Shown here piece by piece: positions 12,302 to 24,636 of a DNA stretch of 64,000 nt. The stretch is from Entonaema liquescens (taxonomy: Eukaryota > Ascomycota > Sordariomycetes > Xylariales > Xylariaceae). The position numbers and the translations under genes are program-made. Position 1 is the stretch's first letter. Each line of letters starts with the position of its first letter. The notes beneath the pieces are model-generated. The model saw only the letters and a list, made by a program, of their open reading frames with translations. It was not told where the DNA came from and did no database searches. The DNA lies in contig CADCSX010000011.1 of the NCBI GenBank assembly GCA_902805475.1, forward strand, positions 560,001-624,000, read 5' to 3'.

Positions 12302-13488
12302 GATTATTTCGTTCTACGTCGCTAGGCGGTATGAAACAGGTGCCCACGCCTGTCATCGTAAGCAGATCCTATGCCAATGTTGGCACCCAAGTCACGTGGC
12401 TTCAGCCTGCTCGAAGAGTTTAATACATGAGGATTCTTCGAACCCATTACGAAAGTTTAAAACGTTCGTACCATAGAGTTTTAGTTTTTTTCTGACATTA
12501 CCTATTTTTAAATACTTTTCTTTTTTTGCGAAAACGTAAATGAATCTAAATTGTTAGTAGAATTCCTCGTCAATATACGAATATAATAATGGTAAATCAG
12601 ACCATTAATATGGAAAATAGACTATTAGATCAAGACGAATCGTTTGGGATAGCCGGTGAGCAGTGTAGACAGCACTAATAGTGGAAAAAGATGATGATGT
12701 ACGATGAGATCGTGGGGGATCCCGCGATCTCTAGAGCGTGTCAACCCGTTGATAACAGTTCTTCAAAAATAATTGATATAAATAAATAATTACTTAATAT
12801 GGCAAGGTATGGGACCGTACGATTCTACAATTGTACCCATACTTAAGCTTTTTGATTACCGGCCAGAATTTGCTCTGAACCTCCTGAAACCGACGTCCTA
12901 GACCTTAGGGGATGTACCCTGAGCACGGACCGTTATTTCTTCTAACTCTGTTCTTTTATGCGCAACTATACAGCTAGTCATCATAACAGTATGCAATTTG
13001 TGTTGATAGAAAGCGCTTGATGTGAGCGTTCAAGCGATATACACGTCCTATTTCAGTGTATTGCGGCGTTCCCAGGATATGGCGGTTTGAAGCCCCGTCT
13101 GGGCATGAATCGGCATGTGGCGCCGGATGCCGGTTTTCGGTTTTGGCGGCCGATCAACCACCAAACCCGCCCTTTGATGATCACAGGCGGCTTGCGGGCG
13201 CCAAGCTCCGTGTCCCACCCCCACATCCCACATCCCACATGATATTGACAAATCTAATTGTGGATAGTATCAAAAGAAACCCCGTTGCGCTGTTAAACGG
13301 GGTATCTCGACTCATGTTTTATAAAGCTTCAAGTTGGCTGGGCTGCGGCCTTCTCTTCATGTTCCATGAATTGTTATGTCGTAGTATTCCTCTAGTAGAG
13401 GGTGTTATAATAAAGGGAAGGTCTGCACTATATATCTAGCTGTTGTGGACGGTATCAGCCAGTCCAGTAACCTTCAGTTCTATTCACA
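12302..13488. other. AT-rich spacer and MFS promoter
   Basis: 12.45-13.0 kb is strongly AT-rich and gene-empty. From about 13.05 kb composition turns GC-rich, with repeated CCCACATC units near 13216-13240 and an inverted repeat at 13279-13303 (listed separately) before the transporter start. Confidence 0.4.
13279..13303. promoter_or_regulatory. Inverted repeat upstream of MFS transporter
   Basis: ACCCCGTT and AACGGGGT form a perfect 8-bp inverted repeat separated by 9 nt, about 185 bp upstream of the transporter start codon. Everted CCG/CGG triplets are the kind of site bound by fungal Zn(II)2Cys6 factors, so this is a candidate operator. Inference only. Confidence 0.3.
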
Positions 13489-15213
13489 ATGGCCGCATTA
13501 TCTCCAGAAGGACAGGAAACTGCATCGCATCATTTCACAAACCCACCAGAGAAGCATGGTGACGGTAAGCAGCTCTCTAAAGATATCCTATAAAAGCCGG
13601 AGGTCTTGCGAACATGTGGACTAACTTCTACAGATCCAGCGATAGAGTCTGACCAGACTGCGAAAGATGAACATGTCTACATTGCCGATGGCTACCCCTT
13701 GGTTCGGAGGATCATCTTCATCATGACGGTGTGTTCATCCATGTTCACCAATCAGCTCGGCCTATGCAACAGCCTCACGACGCCCGAAATAATCGGAGAG
13801 TCCTTTGGTGTCACCGACCCCGGTAACCTCTCGTGGATAATCTCTGGCTACGGCTTGACTCTAGGCACATTCATCTTGATCGGGGGACGTTTTGGTGACG
13901 AATTTGGCAACAAGAAAATTTTCGTCATAGGCATGGGCTGGCTTGCTTTGACTAGCATGATGGCAGGACTCTCTGTCTATTCCAGTTACCCCGTCTTCAT
14001 CCTTGCTCGTACCCTACAGGGCCTGGGTCCCGCCTTAACGGTGCCTAATGCACTCGCCATCATGGGCAAATGCTTCTCCCAGGGCAATCGAGACATGGGG
14101 TTTGCGTGGTTTGCTGCATCAGCCCCAGTCGGTGCGATGGCAGGTCTCCTCTTCGGGCCTCTCTTTGCTATGGCTTGGTGGCCATGGATCTACTGGAGCC
14201 AGGCTTTGGGGATTATCATTGTCTTCTTCATCGCTCTCGTTGTGATTCCAAACATACCTGTCGAGGGCGAGCAAAAGCAGCGACGAACGATTCGTGACAC
14301 TTTGGACCGCCTTGATCTTCCAGGTGGGGCAAGCGGTGTGATAGCTCTGGTTCTTTTCAACTTCGCCTGGAATCAGAGCTTGGTCACTACGTGGACCGAA
14401 CCTTACGTCTACGTATGCCTGATCCTCAGTTTCATCTTCCTGGCCGCGTTCCTTTATATCGAGCTCCGCCTGGCTCGCTATCCAATCCTACCTGTTGCCG
14501 CCCTCACTTCTGACATAGCCTTCGTCTTTGGCTGTACAGCAGCGGGCTGGTCCACGTTTGGAATCTGGGTAAGTACTGATATTTTCCCAAGTAACATGCC
14601 AAACTAACGACGCTTCTAGCTTTTCTACGTCATCCGAATATGCCTCAACGTCGGTGGCCAAACTCCCATTCAACTGGCTGCATGGCTTTCTCCTATTATC
14701 GTCACCGGCATAGCAACAGCATTGATCGTTGGAAAAATAATAAACAAGGTTCCAGCCTCATCCATCATGCTGTTTGCAATGGTTTGCTACTTCGTCACCT
14801 CGCTTCTCCAGGTTTTGCGACCCGTCGACTCGACGTACTGGACCTACTTCTTTTTCGCCACCATCATTGCCACTTTTGCAATGGACTCATCGTTGCCTGC
14901 TGCCACGATCATCTTCGCGAACGCAGTACCTCGACAGTACCAGGGTATGGGATCCAGTGTGATCATGACGATTGTTGTCTACAGTATATCGCTGGGTCTT
15001 GGTTTCGCTGGTACGATTGAACTTCAAATCAATAATGGCGGGCACACTAAGGAAGACTTGCTTCGTGGTTACCGGGGTACTCTTTGGTTTTCTGTTGGAC
15101 TGACAGCATTCGGCACTGGTCTCGCCCTTATCTTTCTACTCAAAGATCTCCGAAGACGAAAGTTGGCCGGGAATCAAAAGGAAGAGGAAACGGCTGGTTC
15201 AACGGAGGCTTAA
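13489..15213 (+). CDS. MFS transporter, DHA2-type drug:H+ antiporter
   Basis: Plasma-membrane major facilitator exporter with probably 14 helices. Three exons, 13489-13564, 13634-14568 and 14620-15213, give 534 residues; introns of 69 and 51 nt use GTAAGC...CTACAG and GTAAGT...TTCTAG. Visible: cytosolic acidic N-terminus of about 50 residues, TM1 ending in NQLGLCNSL, the loop 2-3 motif GGRFGDEFGNKK (motif A, GxLaDrxGrk), LARTLQGLGPALTVPNA (TM4, motif B region), APVGAMAGLLFGP (motif C-like), then LPGGASGVIAL opening the second half, and a basic C-terminus. The sequence resembles the Atr1/aminotriazole-resistance branch. Substrate unknown. It is intact, in contrast to the HET relic on its left and the NRPS relic on its right. 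Confidence 0.9.
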
Positions 15214-16240
15214 AGTGTTGATCACTCGTCGATCATTCATTGATACCTAGTGACAACGCTTTCGTCATTGCATACTAGGCACATGGTGCCTAATACATAA
15301 GCTCAAGTTGGGAAGTGACCTTGTGGATCCCTCGATATACTATAATTAAGATTGAATAGGAATAAGTTTAGGACATTCTATAGTTTTAATTTAATTCGGC
15401 ATTAATAAATATAATACAACTTAGGTATTAAATTTCAATTATTTTATGATTCCAGACATGGTTTCTGAAATGCCAACCAGTCAACGTCAGGATTGATTGC
15501 TGTTATCTGTTATACAGGGATCGCAGAGGAGACAGCAAGGTGCTAAACAACTATGGTAGATTAGTATATAAGTAGAAATATAAATGAAGATGCGGGAAAG
15601 GACTTGCATACCCGGCGTTCTAACTCTGCTCTAGTGGGTTATATGGAATGGCACAGCAGGGATTATTGTATGCCTATTTCCTTTTCAAGACGAACGGTGA
15701 GGGTCCTCGGCGTTTGATTCGCTGATTAGAAATGGTAAAACAAACAGTCTATGTAGAATCTCGGAAACGTGCATTGTAACTACGTAGGTAAGTCAAGTCG
15801 TCTATCTATGTACCTCTATCAATTTAGACATATTTCTTCGACTTACTTTCGTTCTTATTTTCTGTCCTTGACAATATTTGTAAATGAAATGGGTTCCGAC
15901 GCGATAGATCGATCGCTACTAGTCCTAGACTCGCCGCTAGACCACGACTTCCACAGCGGATAGGGACATAGTAATACTAATCGCAGTACCATGAGCGACG
16001 AGGATACCCTTCCATTATGGCTGCAGCCGAGCGGAAGTACCGACTCCTTCACGAGTGCACTGGCTTATTCGACGAATTCTTTGGTGGGTACTACCTGATT
16101 TCCATGCCCGCTCATGCCTTGTTACCTATTATTGCCGACGTGAAAGATGCGAGAAATGAGATGCTAAATGCTCAATTTGCGGAGGCAAAAGCGAAAGGGT
16201 GCATCGCACTCATTTTTGGCCTAATTAGCACTGGATAGGG
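15214..16240. other. Spacer between MFS and NRPS relic
   Basis: No intact gene. A 73-codon frame at 16017-16238 just before the NRPS relic may be an eroded part of the same gene, but I cannot match it to a motif. Confidence 0.35.
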
Positions 16241-16679
16241 CCTTTTTACCTAGCAAGTGGAACGGCAGTGCTAGGTACAAAACTGGTAAATCAGTACGGC
16301 ATTAGGGGGATGGCCATTTGCTGCGCCCTCAACTCAATAGAAATATTTATCTTGCAATGGGCGCTAAAGTGGAGCGTCCATCAACTCGTGTCATCTGAGT
16401 TATCAATCCATCATCTCCCGAGAAGCTCATACCAATAGGGGCGGCGACCAGGATCATAATAGAAGGCTGCGGTGGATGGTGGAGATGCATCCGGGCAGGA
16501 CCCACACTCAGATGTACAGGTCCGGAGATCTCGGCCGGCTGAACCATGACAGCACAATCACGTATCTCGGTCGCAAAGATACGACTCTTAAACTACACGG
16601 ATATTGCATTGATGCGTTGGGGGCGGTGCTAGGAGGGAACATGCCGTGGAAAGGGTATAATCCAGAGAAAGCATTGTAA
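16241..16679 (+). pseudogene. NRPS adenylation-domain relic
   Basis: Remnant of the C-terminal part of a non-ribosomal peptide synthetase adenylation domain, seen as ordered core motifs in three different frames. KLVNQYG near 16283-16300 corresponds to core A5. A stretch with KLIPIGA and IIIEG (16357-16470) corresponds to the A6 region and contains an in-frame TGA where a tryptophan is usual. MYRSGDLGRL (about 16512) is A7 and GRKDTTLKLHGYCID (about 16572-16616) is A8. The order and spacing are right, but the frames differ (2, then 1, then 0), so at least two frameshifts and a stop have accumulated. No upstream A1-A4, condensation or thiolation motif was recognised. Non-functional. Confidence 0.75.
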
Positions 16680-19567
16680 GGAACTGTGGGGAAAAGGCAC
16701 AAATTATCTTACTCGGCATAGAAGTAGACGTTATTTAAATTGCTTTACCTTGTGTCATGGATCTACCCTTCCCTAAATGCATTCCCTATACGGAATAATC
16801 ATTTAGGCGCTTATAAATGGCAGTTCCTTAATACTACACACTACTATGTATCCTACTCGAAGTCTTAATCGTAACGGACTCATACTTAAGTTGTGTTTAC
16901 ATATTAAACCTAACGCATGGTCGTAGTGATTATCATGAAGCTCCTTTTCCTACTTATATCAAAACTTTGCACCATCAACCCAGTCAGAACCTCCAAAATC
17001 CACCGTATTACGTACACGGTCCATTCCCGTGCTACTCTATCATGTTGCTATTCGCGGGGTTTTGAAAATGCATACTTACCATTTAAGTATCAACATACTC
17101 ATTTGATTCTGGGCAACCTTCCCATATGCTTATAGGTAACCCACTTGAGTGGAGAGATCGCTTTTTTATGCTAACCAAAACAGCTGTATGCTGCTTCGAG
17201 AAGCCTTTTAGGAATAACACATTATTATCATTATTACCTATTCTTAAGACGTCTTACTTGAGCCTTTACCACATACTGCCATACTGCAATTGCCTCTTTG
17301 TAGGTATACCTAGGTTAAATTGACCAGAGAGCCATCTGAAACAAAAATTTTACCGGGTTAATTCTCCGAGTATAGCCATCGGGGAAAGTCTTCTGATAGT
17401 ACCTTTCGAGTGGCAATAACTTGACCAAGAAGGAATGCATCCCTATCAATCTGATTATATATTAATTATACCCTAGTAAGAAGTTTCTATTAGAAACTAC
17501 CATTTACCTACGTCTTTAACCTAGCTTGTCTTTAGAAACGCTATGCCAACTACGGGTCCCCGGTTTATCACCATAGTAAGTAGTCTTTTGTTAGTTAAAA
17601 TAGCGAGATAGTAATGGTGATCTATTAACGCTAAGATCATATGCTATGTAGAATCATGCCCATTTCGTACCAGTTCCCCTTTCGCCTAAAGTGACGTCAC
17701 TAAGTCTGGTCCTAGTTCTCCAGGCTTCAAGTATATTGCTTATTGAGAATAGACACCTAGCCTCCTTAATGAGGCCTTCACACAACTTGTTGTAGTTCAC
17801 GATATATTAATGATCAAGACGCCGTCGCGGTCGTAATTATTGTCTCGGGGAATACAGATGCTGTCGAAGTGACACTAGTTTCTGATACGGCGTGGAATAT
17901 AAACGTTGCTATAGGCGTAAGACTCCGCGGTATTTTTACCATGATATTTTCGAGTTTAACGTGGGTTGTTCGTGCCATCTCACGGCATTTTTGAGTGAAT
18001 CATTAGGGTAAGCATCTTAGGGAGACAATCGCACCCATCCACTCTAGTGTATACGTTAGCTCGGCGGCTTTATCGTACGCACTTGTGAGTTAGTAGTGAA
18101 CCAGTGTGTAGCCAAGGGAATAAAAAGGATTCCGCTTTCCAGTGCTCCTACCGACAATTAATACCAGAGTAATCGCATAGTAGAGGCGCTTCCTAGAACT
18201 TTTAATTCCGCACATACCTTCGACAATTATCAACCTGGGCTTCCCCGGACATAACCCTTCTCCAGGGCGATCGGTAAGTATAATGAAAGACATTAATAGA
18301 GGTATAGGACTTATCCGGGATTTGGATGCTTAGCTGGAAATATATGATTCGCGTCCTTGCAAAGGTTAGGCCTGCATCTAGCGTTGATTAAAATATCTAC
18401 GGGGTATATAGGTAATCTTCGATTCCGATACGATAGGCAAATTAAATTGTATTCGAAGTAAAAACGTTCGGATGATTTAAAAGGGATACTTATTTTTAGA
18501 AACAGAAAACGGCGTAATGTGGGGCTTGATCGGCGCCGAGTAAGCTACTACCGTATATACGTCGGGGCTCAGTGGATACAGGGTGAATGCTGTGTGAACA
18601 TATTTAAATGCGGATATATTGCTGCTATTATTCTTTCAATGTTTACACGATCATACGCGTTTTATGTAATAGTTTTGGCGTTTGAAGGCGGGTTGTTAAA
18701 ATACGATCCTTACCAAAAATACCATATGGGTTTATAAGCTTAGGTGAAAGGTATCTAAGATCAAATAAGAATTTTAAATAAGATAAGTTTCATTCTATAG
18801 ATTACAAAATCCAAGAAAGTTCTATATGGTTTAGGAATATATTATGTTATGGTTCTCGTAATAGGAAAGTTGAGTTGGCATTCTGAATGTGCATGTTAAG
18901 GAAGACGTTTTGTGAGAACAGAAAAAAGAAAGAAAAAAGAAAAAAAAAATATTTGGTCATCCCACCGCCTCGGGTGTATGTTCTCGTGATTTCCCAAGGC
19001 TAAGAGCTAACCAATATAATCGCAGTCAGATTAGAGTTCTCGGCCGGTGCGTAATAACCTCAGAAAATCATTTGAACAGACACCCATGGGGGAATCGAAC
19101 CCCTAACTTTGCGATATATGTATGGTGGTCCATACAAATAGCCCATCAGTCTCTGACCAGGTGACTAATTCCTCGTAGTGATTGTTGCTGTGTTTTTTGA
19201 CTTATCTGCTTAACGTAGCCCCACCACCAAAAAGATCTCTTAGGTAGCTAGCACTGCCATTTTCACCTGGCAACGATCCCAACGGTACCGACAGTTAGGT
19301 ACCTTGCATAACACATTAATTATGGCCAAGGCACCAGGACTTTTTTTGCGATACGACTTACCTCAACTTTTCAACCTCAAGATATGAAATTCTTTTCGCC
19401 TAACTACTGAACCTGTTTCAACCCAGCCTATTCATCAATTATCGGTCCATCTTTCCATCCAAAACTCCCTTGCGGCTGGTCATATCGTATATTTACTTTG
19501 CCTGTTTCATCCTTTTTCATTGTCCAATCGACTCTGTAACCATTCATATCTCTTGGATTCGTTCATC
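16680..19567. other. Long AT-rich spacer
   Basis: About 2.9 kb with no recognisable protein. It is AT-rich with many stops; a polypurine GAAAAAAG tract lies near 18917-18950. The only structured element noticed is the tRNA-like sequence at 19082-19170. Confidence 0.4.
19082..19170 (-). other. tRNA-like remnant
   Basis: Reading the minus strand, a T-arm-like AGGGGTTCGATTCCCCC and a D-arm-like AGTC...GACT with a GG-containing loop are present in tRNA order. A 7-bp hairpin (TGTATGG/CCATACA) lies between them. No orthodox seven-pair acceptor stem or standard anticodon loop can be drawn, so I treat it as a tRNA pseudogene or tRNA-derived repeat. Confidence 0.3.
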
Positions 19568-20683
19568 ATGGCATCAAAATATGTTCCTCCACTCTCCCAG
19601 CTTTTCACCAAGGGCTTCCATGGAGGTCTTAAGTGGGAAACTCGGCCTCAGGAAGTGTATGATGAAGTAAAGGGATTCTACGTGATGAAATGCCGGTTCC
19701 TCTTGCACTACCCTCACTCGTTTCATATCGCCAAAGTCCTAGTTAAGGGCTTGAAGTCAAAAACTCCCATGCTCATTTGCCTCGCACTTTCACACCTCTA
19801 CGACTTCGCAGCGGAGAAGGTTGATCTTTGCGGTTCTCTCGAGCCCGTGGAATTCTTTGCTCTTGTTAAGGACTCTTACACATGGTCATCCCGCCTTAAC
19901 GACAACGCATTCTGGGCTTTCACGTACAAAGCTTTACATGCAAGACAACTATTCATCAACGCAGCTTTGGATGAAGATAAAGAGTACACGACTACGAGGC
20001 CTCTACCACGAGCATTAGATCGCTTCCGAGAAGCATTCCTAGATGTGTATCCGATTGATGCCGCTCTCATACACGAAAAGGGCGACAAGATCTGCCAAGA
20101 GAATGTCGAGTTGGTTGAGGATGTGTTATCTTTCAACAAAGAACTCCACGCAAAGTACTTTCCTCCTCACCTTACCCACCATGAAGGCCTAGGTGATGGT
20201 ACAGACAAGCTCATCATAGCCAAGAAGAAGTATGAGGAAGAGTGGGATGAATCACCTGATCCGAGCTCATCAAAGCACAAAGAGGTAGATATGACAAAGA
20301 TTCCGGACGAGGACCTCTTCTTCTATGACACGGAATGCAAGACCAAGCACCACGACGCATTTCTGGACGGTTTGCGTAGGAAGAACGATACAGCTACCAA
20401 GGAGAATGCGCTCCGCAAGGGGGCAGGATTAGTCCGAAAATACGATACTTTCAAGGACTACCGAGATCAAGGCAGTGCCGACGATACCGTCGAGCAAGAC
20501 TCTTCAATGGGAGGCGCGGCGGTCGTAGACAATGATAACGATGCTGGTGCCGGCGACGAGATGCCGGATATCAAGAAGTTGAAGATTGGAGAGGATAAGG
20601 CGGCGGAGGAGAAGGGCGAGGAAGGGGAAACCCCGGATATCGGGAACCTTCGACTGGTGGATGAAGAAGCATCCTCCCCCTAA
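19568..20683 (+). CDS. Conserved-looking hypothetical protein with acidic tail
   Basis: Single-exon frame of 371 residues. I do not recognise the family. The first about 215 residues look like a folded, mostly helical domain rich in aromatic residues (FHGGLKWETRPQEVYDEV, KDSYTWSSRLNDNAFWAF). The rest is charged and low-complexity: Lys/Glu-rich linker, DEDLFFYDTE, then an Asp/Glu/Gly-rich tail with twice-repeated (M/T)PDI and no membrane segment. I chose the ATG at 19568 (ATCATGGCA, good context) over the in-frame ATG at 19520, whose extra 16 residues are unlike the rest. No signal peptide, so probably cytosolic or nuclear. It ends about 256 bp before the Nudix gene on the same strand. Confidence 0.75.
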   Translation: MASKYVPPLSQLFTKGFHGGLKWETRPQEVYDEVKGFYVMKCRFLLHYPHSFHIAKVLVKGLKSKTPMLICLALSHLYDFAAEKVDLCGSLEPVEFFALVKDSYTWSSRLNDNAFWAFTYKALHARQLFINAALDEDKEYTTTRPLPRALDRFREAFLDVYPIDAALIHEKGDKICQENVELVEDVLSFNKELHAKYFPPHLTHHEGLGDGTDKLIIAKKKYEEEWDESPDPSSSKHKEVDMTKIPDEDLFFYDTECKTKHHDAFLDGLRRKNDTATKENALRKGAGLVRKYDTFKDYRDQGSADDTVEQDSSMGGAAVVDNDNDAGAGDEMPDIKKLKIGEDKAAEEKGEEGETPDIGNLRLVDEEASSP

Positions 20684-20939
20684 TTTAAAGGGGTTAAGGG
20701 GGGATAGCTGATAGTCTAGTGGCGGCAGCTGGCAGGTTTTAGCTAACAGCTGGCGAAGTATCGGTGACGCCCATTTGCAAAAGCATAAGATTGCGTCCGA
20801 GAGTCACACGAACTTGTATTTTCATTTGCAACTTTTTTTTTTTTTTTAACCGTACTCTAAAAATAATAATATTGAAGAAAATACCCCATTCATCGCCTTC
20901 AAAATACGCGTAGAGACCAAGATAATTATTTAATCAATC

Positions 20940-22011
20940 ATGTCTTTCGAAAATGCCAAGGTTCTGGCCACAGAACCCCTCGTAAGTACCCGCTCCCTGT
21001 CGCTTTGGATTGAACCGGATTTTCTAACATTGTCATAGGCGAATGGAGATGCCGTCTGGACCAAACTAGTCAAGTAGGCATATATGAAGTATCCAATAAC
21101 GGTTTTTATATTCTATTACTAACGTCATCTTCGCATCTAGACTGACGTATACTGATTCCAAAAGTCAAACGCGTACTTGGGAGTCAGCTGAACGCACCAC
21201 GAGACCCAAGAAGAGTGAAATCGATGGCGTCGGAATTGTTGCAATTCTGGAGAAACCTACCGGACCTGAAATTGTTCTCCAGAAACAGGTCTGTCGTTTC
21301 AATTTCTTGTTTCCTTCATGATCGAGGTTTCCGGCAAGGCACAGACTCGTGGGTCCGTGCTTAAGGGGCCGCCGTTTGATGCCCCTTTTTTTCTAATATC
21401 TCACGGCTGAATCTCGGGTACATGTTCGCTAACATATTTAACACAGTACCGCGCTCCCATTGACAAGGTCACTATAGAGGTCCCTGCTGGCCTTATTGAT
21501 GAGGATGAGACAGTCGAGGAAGCTGCTATTCGCGAATTGAAGGAAGAGACTGGCTATGTAGCTAAGGTATCTGAGACTTCACCCATGATGTTCAATGGTA
21601 AGTGTCTCTCAAGTAACCCTTTATCCCAAGCATTACTACGGGTACATAATAGTATGGACTCTTTCGTGAGTAAAGAAGAGAATGGAATAGTAACTAAGTG
21701 GTATTTATTATTCGATGGTCACGCGCGCCGTTATATACTCCTTACGAATGCCTTGCTAATAGGAAGCTATAGACCCTGGATTCTGTAATACCAACCTACG
21801 AATGGTCCACGTCACCGTTGACATGACTCTTCCCGAGAACCAGAATCTCCAACCGGAATTAGAAGAGGACGAGTTCATCGAGGTCTTCCTAGTCCCGCTG
21901 ACAAACCTCTACGACGAGTGCAAGAGACTCGAGGCAGAGGGTTACGCAATCGACGCACGAGTAGGAACCTTCGCCGAGGGAATCGAATGTGCCAAGAAAT
22001 TCAAGCTATGA
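20940..22011 (+). CDS. Nudix hydrolase, ADP-ribose pyrophosphatase (Ysa1-like)
   Basis: Hydrolyses ADP-ribose and related nucleoside diphosphate sugars to AMP and a sugar phosphate, limiting free ADP-ribose. Five exons: 20940-20981, 21039-21073, 21141-21288, 21447-21597, 21773-22011 (204 residues); all introns GT-AG and in phase. The Nudix box GX5EX7REUXEEXGU is complete in GLIDEDETVEEAAIRELKEE followed by TGY. The flanking PAGLIDEDE, DPGFCNTNLRMVHVTVD and DEFIEVFLVPL pattern is that of the ADP-ribose pyrophosphatase group. Length is normal for the Ysa1 family. Introns 3 and 4 (158 and 175 nt) are longer than most in this window. Confidence 0.9.
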
Positions 22012-23004
22012 GGTTCTCAGTCGATTTATAACCCTGGGGAGTTATGGGAACGGAACGTTTTATCATTACTGTGTACTCTGCATAGACTTTCTGTTGACGA
22101 ATACCCCGTTTTGATATTCCTTTCTCACGGTTAATAGGGCAAGTTATAGACCAGGGTTTAGATTGGCTACTAAGTAATAGGTATAGAAATAGAATTCTAT
22201 AGACATTATTGTGGGAGTGATTACTCGCACGACTAACAATATTGCTTGAGCCTTTTGCGTTGAACCGATTATTAAGCTAGATTATACCTCGGGTAGTAGT
22301 TATTATATGTAAAGTAGGAGATACTAATCATATATATAAGAGGCATCTATTGTGAACCATCGACTAAACACTAATAAATACTATGAAGGGACTCTAAATA
22401 AGCTAGTTTGATTAGTAATTCTAAACATGGCGCTTGCATTGGGTATCCCAGTGGCGACGTAACGCTATTGGCCGAGAAGAAATATTTGTTTACTGATCAA
22501 ATAGACTATCACCATCAGATCGGCTACCTGGAGCAATTACCTAGGTACCTATGCATATAATCAACGAGTACCTGCATCACCCAAGTCGTCGTGCAGTATC
22601 TACGTTACAAATCCTCGGTGATAATGCCTGATATTTTCATGCACACCGATTAATACAACTATAGCCTCAACTAATCAGCTGTCAGTACTACTTATTACTC
22701 AACAATAGTGCTTGACCAATAGGTACCTGTAGTCATCAGATTGCTGACGCCAGTGGCAGTGTGATAGAATAATCAGAAAATCAGCCTCGGAGACTCTTCA
22801 AAATACTGGTCGTTGATTACTTATACTCAACATAACAGAGGGTAGATTTACAATTCGATGAACTTGGGGATATTAACATGTAAATGGTATAAAGTGTGAG
22901 TCTTTGGAAGACCGAGTTGACTGAGAGCACAATTTACTACTCAACATCCATTACATATTCTTCAAGAAACACAAGTGCCTCCTCATACAGCACCACTTTC
23001 AGCA
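22012..23004. other. Spacer upstream of NmrA-like gene
   Basis: About 1 kb, AT-rich, with an ACCTAGGTACCTA motif at about 22539. No gene or RNA recognised. Confidence 0.4.
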
Positions 23005-24184
23005 ATGTCTTCTCCTCGCCTGATCGCAGTTGTTGGCGCCACTGGCGCTCAAGGCATCCCTGTCGTACGGGATCTTTTGCAATCCGGGAACTACGCCATC
23101 CGAGCCCTTACGCGCGACGCCTCCAGCTCCCGCTTCCGAAAGCTGCAGTCCTTCGGAGCGGTGGAACCCGTCGTTGGCACGTTTGCTTCCGAGAAGGACC
23201 TACGAGCCACGTTTCGCGGTGCCTGGGGCGCTTTTGTCAACATCGACGGCTTCAACTCCGGCGAGAAGACGGAGATATTCTGGTCTATTAGAGCTTACGA
23301 ACTGGCTATCGAGGAAGGCGTGCAGTTTTTCGTCTTTGGAAACTTGGATTATGCATATAAGAAGAGTGGTTATAGACCAGAGTTTAGGTAAGTCTGTCCT
23401 TGTTTAACGACCGTTGTTCATCGAAATAGTTGGTGCTCAGGCCGCTTGCTGACTACTGTCTGTGAGCAGAGCTGGTCATTACGATGGCAAAGGACGTATC
23501 GGCGAATGGATCCTACAGCAGAATCGCGAAAACCAGCACCGTATGAAGGCCGCCCTTTTCACGACCGGGCCGTACATGGAGATGACCATCTCTCAAAACA
23601 CACCTATGACCGTTCACGTCGAGAACGGAGTATCCACGTGGCGTCTCCCTCTCGAAGACGGTGCTGTACCTTACGTCTCTCTCGACGACTGCGGTCACTA
23701 CGTGAAATGGCTATTCGACCACCCCGAACGAGCAAACGGTCTTGACCTAGAAGTTTCCATAGACCACATTGGGCGAGAGGAGCTAGCCCGAGCCTTCGAG
23801 AAAGTCACGGGACACCCAGCTCGTGCCATCAACGTCGGCTTCGACGAGTACTTCTCCCAAGTGTGGACGGGGATAGACTCCTCGCGTCCTGCGGGGTATA
23901 ATGCAGATCCGAACGACCCGGCGACATTGACTCTCAGGCAGAACTTCTCGGGATTCTGGACCACGTTCCAGAATTCGGGAGGTAACAAGGGTGTTTTGAA
24001 AAGGGACTACAAGCTACTAGATGAGATTCATCCTAATCGCATTAGGACCGCAGAGGAATTCTTCCAGCGCGAGAATGAGAAGGGGATTAAAGAGGGGTTA
24101 GGTACGCTATGGGAGAGGATCCAGCCCGGCCGGATCGGACACATTCTGAAGATTACGGAGGATGGGAGGACTGGTGCACTGTGA
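23005..24184 (+). CDS. NmrA-like family NAD(P)-binding protein
   Basis: Atypical short-chain dehydrogenase of the NmrA/HSCARG group: either a redox sensor that binds NAD(P) or a reductase. Two exons, 23005-23387 and 23470-24184 (82-nt intron GTAAGT...GAGCAG), give 365 residues. The N-terminal Rossmann motif GATGAQG (V-V-G-A-T-G-x-x-G) follows a beta strand RLIAVV. RALTRDASS fits the usual NADP-binding loop, VPYVSLDDCGHYV is a substrate-domain segment, and a YxxxK-type catalytic pair is not obvious. That favours sensor or noncanonical function. A second, unrelated NmrA-like gene lies at 59.8 kb. Several in-frame ATGs exist upstream; I chose the one directly before the first beta strand (AGCAATGTCT). 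Confidence 0.88.
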
Positions 24185-24636
24185 GATTAAGGCTCTTCTC
24201 ATGCGTACGGGGATTTATAAGTTAGGAGGACTAGACTACGAATGACTCGATTCGCCAAATGTTATTTATTCGTAGTGAACTTCTTGGGCTAGTCTTCTAG
24301 ACGACAATAACTTAGAGTTCGATCGCTGAACCTAGAGTTGTCATCCCTAACGATCTAAACACAACCTAAAATTTCATTGAAATAGGAATTTATTTACGAT
24401 GATTCAACCTGACGAGATAATTTTGTCTCTAGTGTAGATAGATGCGTAGTAATTACGATGGTCGAAAAGGCCCCGGTGGCTTGGATACTTCCTAGCCCCT
24501 TTAGCTAAAGTGTTGATACAATCTGTTAAGGATTTGGTTCAATGATACTCAGTAGATATATAAGTAAAGGCACCGTGCTGAAGAATGTAGGCAATCCATA
24601 AAGGACTCAAACTGAAATTGTATTACTGTAGTTAAC
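24185..24636. other. Spacer upstream of caleosin gene
   Basis: About 450 bp, AT-rich, presumed terminator of the NmrA-like gene and promoter of the caleosin gene. Nothing specific recognised. Confidence 0.35.

Noticed and set aside
19082..19170. Functional tRNA call
   Set aside because: D- and T-arm-like parts are present but no acceptor stem or standard anticodon loop can be paired, so I list only a tRNA-like remnant.
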